Shown: one piece after another, positions 58,387-64,000 of the stretch | Numbering within the stretch: position 1 is the stretch's first letter | How the letters are laid out: the number at the start of each line of letters is the position of its first letter | DNA from: Streptomyces blattellae | GTDB lineage: Bacteria > Actinomycetota > Actinomycetes > Streptomycetales > Streptomycetaceae | DNA length: 64,000 nucleotides | Assembly (NCBI RefSeq): GCF_009709555.1 | Contig: NZ_WJBG01000154.1 | Coordinates: 1-64,000, forward strand | Direction of reading: 5' to 3' | Made by a program: the position numbers and the translations under genes | Notes under the pieces: model-generated | The model's input: only the letters and a program-made list of their open reading frames with translations | Database searches by the model: none | Told to the model about the DNA's origin: nothing

Positions 58387-59436
58387 TTACCGGGGCAGCA
58401 CCACGACATACGCGGCCGGATCGCGGTCCGCCGACGCCATCAGGGCGGTGCGGACGACCGTCGCCTGCTGCTCCGTCGAGTCCCGGAGCTTCTTCGGCGT
58501 GATGTGGACGACGGTGATGCCCAGGCGCTCCAAGTGCTCGCGCTTGCGGGCGTATTCGGACCACAGGGCGTCGTCGTCGTGCCGAAGGCCTTGGCGGGGG
58601 GCCCGGGTGTCGAGTTCCACCGCGACCGCCTGCTCCGGCCAGTACGCGTCCAGGCCGCCGAGGTGGGGTCCACCGGGTAGCCGCAGGTCGACGTTCCACA
58701 CCGGGTCGGGCAGGCCGGACTCGCTGACCATGCGGTACAGCCGGTCCTCCGCGATCGCGCGGCCCTCGGCCAGCAGGGAGTCCACCGCGTCGACGACGTG
58801 CGGGCGGCTGAGCAGCTTGGCGTTGTTCAGTTCCCGGACGACGGAGGCCGGTTCGCAGTGACCGCCGCGCACGGCTTCGGTGAGGAGACGGCGTACGGCG
58901 CCCGCGTCCGCGAGGCCCGAGACCGCGTCGGCGAGCGCGCGGGGCACGGGGGCGACCGGGACGCCCGCGACGTGCTGCGGGGTGGGCAGGGCCGCCGTAC
59001 GGACGATCCGGGCCGGCCCGGTCGAGCGCAGCCGGCGCAGCCGGGGGACCAGGACGTCGAGCGTCTCCAGGGACAGCAGTGGGGGAGCGGAGGTGAAACC
59101 GTGGAGGGCCAGCGCCGCGTGGCCCGTGATCATCGCCTCCGCGTACACCGGCCGGTGCGGGTCGTCCGCGCCCGGCTGGGCCGGCACGCCCGGGGACGAC
59201 TCGCGCGCCGCGTACATCAGCACCGCGTGCAGCCGCTCCTCGCCGGTCGGCGGGCCCGGGTGGAGCAGGAAGACGCCCGGCAGGATCTGCTGCCAGGTGC
59301 CGCCGGGCCGGCACTGGTCGTTCGCGTCGGCCGTGGACACACCGTGCGAGCGGAGCTGAGCCGCGGTCATGACGCGGCGGTGCACCTCGGAGAGGTGACG
59401 GAGGGGGCGGGGGGAGAGCGGGGTGTTGTGGTTCAT
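58387..59436 (-). CDS. AbiEi/DUF559-like protein with Vsr-type endonuclease fold at the C-terminus
   Basis: 349 residues from the ATG at 59436. The N-terminal part (VMTAAQLRSHGVSTADANDQCRPGGTWQQILPGVFLLHPG) is a winged helix like that of AbiEi antitoxins. A middle domain (ITGHAALALHGF, VPRALADAVSGLADAGAVRRLLTEAV) fits the same family. The C-terminus AVAVELDTRAPRQGLRHDDDALWSEYARKREHLERLGITVVHITPKKLR is a Vsr/DUF559-type nuclease fold, with Glu-Asp-Asp replacing the usual residues. No AbiEii nucleotidyltransferase lies nearby. Such orphans are widespread in actinobacteria, function unknown. Confidence 0.7.
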   Translation of the reverse strand: MNHNTPLSPRPLRHLSEVHRRVMTAAQLRSHGVSTADANDQCRPGGTWQQILPGVFLLHPGPPTGEERLHAVLMYAARESSPGVPAQPGADDPHRPVYAEAMITGHAALALHGFTSAPPLLSLETLDVLVPRLRRLRSTGPARIVRTAALPTPQHVAGVPVAPVPRALADAVSGLADAGAVRRLLTEAVRGGHCEPASVVRELNNAKLLSRPHVVDAVDSLLAEGRAIAEDRLYRMVSESGLPDPVWNVDLRLPGGPHLGGLDAYWPEQAVAVELDTRAPRQGLRHDDDALWSEYARKREHLERLGITVVHITPKKLRDSTEQQATVVRTALMASADRDPAAYVVVLPR

Positions 59437-59550
59437 GAACCGGAGGCTTCCGCGTCCGATCCGACCTTTAACCGCTGTTACACGCCCGTCGACAAAAGCG
59501 GACAACGTGGCATTAAAGGACGGGTGTTCGGGTGCCGAGTAGGCAGGGAA

Positions 59551-59583
59551 AACCCCTGGTCCGTTCGGGTTGGGCCAGGGGTT
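59551..59583. terminator. hairpin upstream of the pepN2 terminator
   Basis: AACCCCTGG (59551-59559) pairs perfectly with CCAGGGGTT (59575-59583) around a 15-base loop. It lies past the end of the second aminopeptidase N gene. Confidence 0.55.
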
Positions 59584-59608
59584 ACGGCTGCTATTGGCTG
59601 AATTCCGT

Positions 59609-59633
59609 AACGGTCACGGAGGCCGTGACCGTT
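59609..59633 (-). terminator. perfect 11-bp hairpin at the end of pepN2
   Basis: AACGGTCACGG (59609-59619) and CCGTGACCGTT (59623-59633) form a perfect stem with a 3-base loop, 12 bases past the stop codon of the second aminopeptidase N gene. Confidence 0.75.
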
Positions 59634-59644
59634 GGCCAAAGGTC

Positions 59645-62263
59645 CTATGCGGTTGACGCCGCCGCCGCGTCACATGCCTGCCCCCGCAGCCCCCGCGCCA
59701 GGTCGTCCCGCGCCTCCAGCACCAGCCGTCGCAGGGCCGGTGCCGCCGTCTCGTGTGCCGACAGCCAGGCGTCCGTGGCGGCCAGGGTGCCCTCGGAGTC
59801 CTGCAGCCCCGGGAACAGCCCCCGCACCACGTCCATCCCGATCTGGATCGACCGCTCCGACCACACCCGCTCGATGGCCGCGAAGTACTTCTCGGCGTAC
59901 GGCGCGGTCAACTCCCGCTGCGACGGCTGTGAGAAACCCGCGATCGTCGCCTCGACCAGCGCGTTGGACAGCGCGTCGGACTCGACGACCTGCGCCCAGG
60001 CCTGCGCCTTGACCGCGACCGAGGGACGGGCGGCGAGGCAGCGGACCTGGTGGCGCTTGCCGGACGCGGTGTCGTCCCGGGCCAGCTCCGCGTCCAGCGC
60101 CTTCTCGTCGGCGAACCCGTGCACGACCAGCGGCTCCAGGAACACCCACCGCAGCTCCTGGTCGACCTTCAGTCCCTCGACGGCCGACGTGCCGTCCAGC
60201 AGGCCCCGCAGTGTCTCGAAGGCTCCCGCGTCCTCGGCCGTCCGGGCGTAGAAGCGCGCCCACGCCAGCTGGTGCTCGCTGCCCGGCTCGGCGCGGTACA
60301 GCTCGCGCTCGGCGCATTCGGAAAGCCGCGCACCACCCCGCACCCGCCACTCCGGTGCCGCGTAGTGCACCAGCGCCGACTCCGCCCACGCGTGCAGCAT
60401 CTGCACCACGCCGATCTGCGACTCCCGGCCCGCGAACCGCAGCACCAGGTCCACGAAGTCCCGCGCCGGCAGCAGCGCGTCCCGCGTCATGTTCCACAGC
60501 GCCGACCAGCACAGGGCGCGGGCCAGCGGGTCGGTGAGGTCGCCCAGTCCGTCCCGCAGCGTCTCCAGCGAGGTCGCGTCGAAGCGGATCTTGCAGTACG
60601 TCAGGTCGTCGTCGTTGACCAGCACCAGCTCCGGCGCCGCCGCACCCGCCAGCTCCGCCACCACCGTACGCGCGCCCTCGACGTCCACCTCGGCTCGCGC
60701 GTACCGCTCCAGGCCGCCGCCCGCGGCCCGCCGGTACAGGCCCACCGCGACACGGTGCGGGCGCAGCTCGGGGTGGCCCGCCGACGGAGTCGGCTGATCG
60801 AGCACAGCGGGGGCCTCCTGCACCACCGCCAGCTCGTCGATACGCCCCTCCGCGTCCAGCAGCACCTGCGGAGTCAGCGAGTTCACGCCCGCCGTCTGCA
60901 GCCAGGACCGCGCCCACGCCGCCATGTCCCGGCCGCTGGTCTCCTCCAGCACGGACAGCAGATCGCCGAGGCGCGTGTTGCCGTAAGCGTGCCGCTTGAA
61001 GTAGCGCCGTGCGCCCTCCAGGAACGCGTCCTGACCGACGTACGCGACGAGTTGCTTCAGTACGGACGCCCCCTTGGCGTACGTGATGCCGTCGAAGTTG
61101 AGCTTGGCGTCCTGGAGGTCGCGGATGTCGGCCGTGATGGGGTGGGTGGACGGCAGCTGATCGGCGCGGTACGCCCATGCCTTGCGGCGGTTGGCGAAGG
61201 TGATCCAGCCGTCCTGGAAGCGGGTCGCGCCGACCAGCGCGAACGCGCCCATGAAGTCGGCGAAGGACTCCTTCAGCCACAGGTCGTCCCACCACTCCAT
61301 GGTGACCAGGTCGCCGAACCACATGTGCGCCATCTCGTGCAGCACGACGTTCGCGCGGCCCTCGTACGACGCCTGCGTCACCTTGCCCCGGAAGATGAAC
61401 TCCTCCCGGAAGGTGACCAGTCCCGGGTTCTCCATCGCGCCGAGGTTGTACTCGGGCACGAACGCCTGGTCGTACTTCCCGAAGGGGTACGGGTAGTCGA
61501 AGTGGTCGTGGAAGAAGTCCAGACCCTGCTTGGTCACCAGGAACACGTCGTCGGCGTCGAAGTAGGGGGCGAGTCCCTTGCGGCACAGGGCGCTGAGGGG
61601 GATCTCCAGCGCCGTGCCGTCGGCGAAGGTACGGGAGTACGAGTCCGTGACGTAGTGGTACGGCCCCGCCACGACGCAGGTGATGTACGTCGAGATCGGC
61701 TTGGTCTCCGCGAACCTCCATACGCCGTCCGCGAGTTCACCGACGCCGTTGCTCCACACCGTCCACTCCTCGGGCGCCCGCACCTCGAAGCGGAACGGGG
61801 CCTTGAGGTCCGGCTGCTCGAAGCCCGCGAAGACGCGGCGGGAGTCGGCGGGCTCGTACTGCGTGTAGAGGTAGACCTCGCCGTCCTCGGGGTCGACGAA
61901 GCGGTGCAGGCCCTCGCCGGTGCGGGAGTAGGCGCACTGGGCGTCGACGACGAGTTCGTTGTCGGCGGCGAGGTCCTCCAGGGTGATCCGCGAGCCGTCG
62001 AAGACCTCGCTGGGGTCCAGGTCCTTGCCGTTGAGGGAGACGGCGGTCACACTCGGCGCGATCAGGTCCGCGAAGCTGGTGGCGCCGGGCTCGGCGCAGC
62101 GGAAGCGGATCGTGGTGACCGAGCGGAAGGTGCGCGGCGCCTGGTCGTCCAAGTCCCCGTCGCCGGTGGCGGAACGCACGTCGAGGGACACGTCGTACCC
62201 GTCGACGGACAGCAGGGCGGCCCGCTCCCGGGCCTCGTCGCGGGACAGATTCTCACCGGGCAC
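59645..62263 (-). CDS. pepN: aminopeptidase N, second copy (M1 family)
   Basis: 872 residues from the GTG at 62263, whose VPGENLSRDEARERAALLSV matches the start of the first copy. Motifs NLGAMENPGLVTF and HEMAHMWFGDLVTMEWWDDLWLKESFADFMG give the GAMEN loop and the HExxH-x18-E zinc site. It is clearly a paralogue of the gene at 44129-46699 but differs throughout. It is divergent from the DsbA-type gene, which in Mycobacterium tuberculosis also borders pepN. The promoter region for both is 62264-62411. Confidence 0.95.
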   Translation of the reverse strand: MPGENLSRDEARERAALLSVDGYDVSLDVRSATGDGDLDDQAPRTFRSVTTIRFRCAEPGATSFADLIAPSVTAVSLNGKDLDPSEVFDGSRITLEDLAADNELVVDAQCAYSRTGEGLHRFVDPEDGEVYLYTQYEPADSRRVFAGFEQPDLKAPFRFEVRAPEEWTVWSNGVGELADGVWRFAETKPISTYITCVVAGPYHYVTDSYSRTFADGTALEIPLSALCRKGLAPYFDADDVFLVTKQGLDFFHDHFDYPYPFGKYDQAFVPEYNLGAMENPGLVTFREEFIFRGKVTQASYEGRANVVLHEMAHMWFGDLVTMEWWDDLWLKESFADFMGAFALVGATRFQDGWITFANRRKAWAYRADQLPSTHPITADIRDLQDAKLNFDGITYAKGASVLKQLVAYVGQDAFLEGARRYFKRHAYGNTRLGDLLSVLEETSGRDMAAWARSWLQTAGVNSLTPQVLLDAEGRIDELAVVQEAPAVLDQPTPSAGHPELRPHRVAVGLYRRAAGGGLERYARAEVDVEGARTVVAELAGAAAPELVLVNDDDLTYCKIRFDATSLETLRDGLGDLTDPLARALCWSALWNMTRDALLPARDFVDLVLRFAGRESQIGVVQMLHAWAESALVHYAAPEWRVRGGARLSECAERELYRAEPGSEHQLAWARFYARTAEDAGAFETLRGLLDGTSAVEGLKVDQELRWVFLEPLVVHGFADEKALDAELARDDTASGKRHQVRCLAARPSVAVKAQAWAQVVESDALSNALVEATIAGFSQPSQRELTAPYAEKYFAAIERVWSERSIQIGMDVVRGLFPGLQDSEGTLAATDAWLSAHETAAPALRRLVLEARDDLARGLRGQACDAAAASTA

Positions 62264-62411
62264 GGGCGGCACTCCCTCGGGGATGTGTTCAGTATGCGGA
62301 CAGCGCTGATCCTGCCATGCGGCTCTGACATGCGGCATCAGGGAATGACCGGGCGGGCAGCGGCGTTGTTCAGACGTTCCGCGGAGACCCGCCTGCCTCA
62401 TGAGGAGAGAC

Positions 62412-63056
62412 ATGTCGGACAAGACCCCCGTCGACTTCTGGTTCGATCCGCTGTGCCCCTGGGCCTGGATGACCTCTCGCTGGGTGCTGGAGGTGGAGAA
62501 GGTCCGGGACATAGAGGTCCGCTGGCACATCATGAGCCTGGCCGTGCTGAACGAGCCGAGGATCGACGAGCTGCCCGAGGAATACCGCGAGATGCTCGCC
62601 AAGACGGCCTGGCAGCCGGTTCGCGTGGTGACCGCGGCCTGGCAGAAGCACGGCGCCGATGTCGTCGGCCCCCTCTACACCGCGCTCGGCACCCGCATCC
62701 ACAACCAGGGCGAGGGCCCGACCCGCGAGGCCGTCGTCGGCGCCCTGGCCGACACCGGCCTGCCCGCCGACCTGATCGACTACTTCGACCAGGAGGACTT
62801 CGAGTTCGACACCGAGCTGCGCGCCTCCCACAAGGAGGGCATCGACAAGGTCGGCCAGGACGTCGGCACCCCGGTGATCGCCGTACCCGGCGCCGACGGC
62901 GAGCAGCTCGCCTTCTTCGGCCCGGTCGTCACCCCCACCCCCAAGGGCGAGGAAGCGGCCCGCCTCTGGGACGGCACCCTCGCCGTGGCCTCGGTCCCCG
63001 GCTTCTACGAGCTCAAGCGCACGCGGACGAAGGGGCCGGACTTCAGCAACCTGTAG
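62412..63056 (+). CDS. DsbA/FrnE-family thiol protein, Rv2466c type with CPWA
   Basis: 214 residues from the ATG at 62412 with GAGGAGAG upstream. The thioredoxin-like fold begins DFWFDPLCPWAWMTSRWVLE, followed by a helical insertion and TPVIAVPG with the cis-Pro. Sequence pattern along the whole length (VRWHIMSLAVLNE, LYTALGTRIHNQGEG, FYELKRTRTKGP) matches the mycobacterial mycothiol-dependent reductase Rv2466c. The active site here is CPWA rather than CPWC, so only one catalytic Cys remains, suggesting a monothiol or glutaredoxin-like use with mycothiol. It lies divergent from pepN, as in mycobacteria. Confidence 0.88.
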   Translation: MSDKTPVDFWFDPLCPWAWMTSRWVLEVEKVRDIEVRWHIMSLAVLNEPRIDELPEEYREMLAKTAWQPVRVVTAAWQKHGADVVGPLYTALGTRIHNQGEGPTREAVVGALADTGLPADLIDYFDQEDFEFDTELRASHKEGIDKVGQDVGTPVIAVPGADGEQLAFFGPVVTPTPKGEEAARLWDGTLAVASVPGFYELKRTRTKGPDFSNL

Positions 63057-63059
63057 GGA

Positions 63060-63254
63060 TCATTCGGGGAAGTTCCCGCCGTCGTCCCACCTGAGTTTCC
63101 GCTGGAACCGTCTGCAGCCGTCGCGGGCGCACCGGATGTAGGCCTCCGGCGGAAACTCGTCCTTCTGCTGCCGGACGATCTCCTTCTCCGCGTCATGGAG
63201 TTCGCGGAACTCCTGAAGAGGGCCGCCACCGCAGTTCGGGCACCGTCTGAACAT
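63060..63254 (-). CDS. small zinc-ribbon protein
   Basis: 64 residues from the ATG at 63254 (GGAG upstream); a longer frame to 63425 would add a low-complexity head. CPNCGG near the start and CARDGC near the end provide four Cys for a zinc ribbon, separated by a helical FRELHDAEKEIVRQQKDEFPPE. It is convergent with the DsbA-type gene, the two stops being 3 bases apart. No function can be assigned; a small nucleic-acid or protein-binding domain is plausible. Confidence 0.6.
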   Translation of the reverse strand: MFRRCPNCGGGPLQEFRELHDAEKEIVRQQKDEFPPEAYIRCARDGCRRFQRKLRWDDGGNFPE

Positions 63255-63577
63255 CACAGCGTTCTCCGTCTCAGGTGCCACGAGCCGGTTCGGGCCCGCC
63301 CCGCGTCCGGCTCGACGACCTCCGCTTCCGTACGATTCCCTGCCGTTCGAACCCGTCGAGGTCCCGGTGGACGACGTCGATGCCTCCTCTCCCGGTGAAG
63401 GATTCGGGGTCGACGACGAGGGCATCCGTGTACGGGTGCGCCGCGGGCCGTGAGCAGTGAACGCGTCGAGCCGAATGGTTACAGAGGGTGTAACAGCTGA
63501 AGAAGAGCGTCAATCCCTCGCACAGGTGGAAATCTCGGTGCAAAGTGAGAAGTTCACGGCCAGGTGTGGGAGGTGCG
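63255..63577. other. upstream region of the sugar kinase gene
   Basis: 323 bases without a supported gene. It holds the inverted repeat at 63478-63494 and a likely promoter area with AT-richer sequence at about 63470-63550. Confidence 0.45.
63478..63494. promoter_or_regulatory. inverted repeat upstream of the sugar kinase gene
   Basis: GTTACA (63478-63483) and TGTAAC (63489-63494) are perfect 6-bp arms with a 5-base spacer, 84 bases before the ATG of the kinase gene. It is an operator candidate. Confidence 0.45.
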
Positions 63578-64000
63578 ATGGAGTCGTGGCTCGGGATCGA
63601 CCTGGGCACGCAGGGCGTCCGGGCGCTGCTGGTCGCCGGGGACGGCACGGTCCTGGGCAGCGGTACGGCCCCGCTGGCCGGGTGGCGTGACGGCGTACGG
63701 CACGAGCAGGATCCGGGGGAGTGGTGGGACGCGGTGTGCGCGGCGTCCAGGGCCGCGCTGCCCGGTCCCGCGCCGGTGCGCGGCATCGCGGTGTGCGGGA
63801 CGTCCGGGACGGTACTGCTGACCGACACCTCCGGGCAGCCGGTCAGCCCGGCCCTGATGTACGACGACGGACGGGCCGCCGAGCAGGGAGCGAAGGCCCG
63901 GGCGGCGGGGCTGCGGGTGCAGAACACCTGGGCGCTGCCGAAGGCGCGGTGGCTGGCGGAGACGTACGGACCCGGACGGCTCACCCACCAGCCCGACGTG
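63578..64000 (+). CDS. FGGY-family carbohydrate kinase (xylulokinase-like), partial
   Basis: The gene runs off the window after 141 codons. ATG with GGGAGG upstream. The N-terminal FGGY domain starts SWLGIDLGTQGVRALLVAGDG, the phosphate-1 motif of the actin-like kinase fold, followed by HEQDPGEWWDAV, GIAVCGTSGTVLLTD and ALMYDDGRAAEQ. These fit xylulokinase and related sugar kinases such as ribulokinase or glycerol kinase. The substrate-specifying part is missing. An inverted repeat just upstream may be its operator. Confidence 0.8.
   Translation, partial: MESWLGIDLGTQGVRALLVAGDGTVLGSGTAPLAGWRDGVRHEQDPGEWWDAVCAASRAALPGPAPVRGIAVCGTSGTVLLTDTSGQPVSPALMYDDGRAAEQGAKARAAGLRVQNTWALPKARWLAETYGPGRLTHQPDV

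Overview
The window is a high-GC actinobacterial chromosome segment, almost certainly Streptomyces. The codon third positions are very GC-rich, GTG/TTG starts are common, and the gene content (SsbB-like SSB, EttA, PknG cluster, WhiJ-like regulator with a DUF397 partner, two aminopeptidase N genes) is typical of that genus. Antisense reading frames are long everywhere because of the base composition and have been left out.

Positions 1 to about 5516 are different: clearly lower GC, short tightly packed genes, several simple hairpin terminators, and a tyrosine recombinase next to the 3' end of a tRNA-Arg(UCU). This is the right end of an integrated element whose left end lies outside the window. 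It carries a replication-initiator-like gene with four 21-bp iterons and an AT-rich stretch inside its own coding sequence. Upstream of it are five small, mostly winged-helix-like genes and one separately transcribed 73-residue gene. No capsid, tail, transfer or partition gene is visible here, so prophage, phage satellite and integrative plasmid all remain possible.

From 5.6 kb on the DNA is ordinary chromosome. 5.9-15.2 kb (plus strand): two adjacent dynamin-like/YfjP-like GTPases, an SsbB-type SSB, a thioester-domain surface protein with a sortase signal, EttA, a hotdog thioesterase and a conserved hypothetical. 15.3-16.8 kb: a group II truncated haemoglobin and a protein-isoaspartate-methyltransferase-like protein. 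16.9-27.7 kb (minus strand): a seven-gene signalling unit in the order GlnX-like membrane protein, GlnH-like binding protein, coiled-coil protein, PknG-like kinase, PP2C phosphatase, VWA protein, FHA protein. It is the mycobacterial glnX-glnH-pknG order extended by a phosphatase and a phosphothreonine reader. 28.0-34.8 kb (minus): a ROK-regulated sugar ABC importer with a GH4 glycosidase and a BadF-type kinase. 35.0-43.9 kb: MscS channel, HNH protein, a secreted four-cysteine protein followed by a three-gene ABC module behind a leader with alternative hairpins, a small repetitive acidic protein, MalQ and a small membrane protein. 44.1-49.5 kb: aminopeptidase N, aspartate-semialdehyde dehydrogenase, and an ECF sigma/anti-sigma pair. 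49.6-55.6 kb: large secreted subtilase, Nudix protein, secreted metallophosphoesterase. 55.7-57.4 kb: a DUF397/WhiJ-like/AbaA-like regulatory cluster with a perfect 24-bp palindrome between the divergent genes. 57.4-58.4 kb is a gene-poor scar with a frameshifted HTH-regulator remnant. 58.4-64.0 kb: a Vsr/AbiEi-like protein, a second aminopeptidase N divergent from a Rv2466c-type thiol protein, a small zinc ribbon, and the start of an FGGY sugar kinase cut by the window edge.

Function calls are from reading the protein sequences and remembered family motifs. No search was run.
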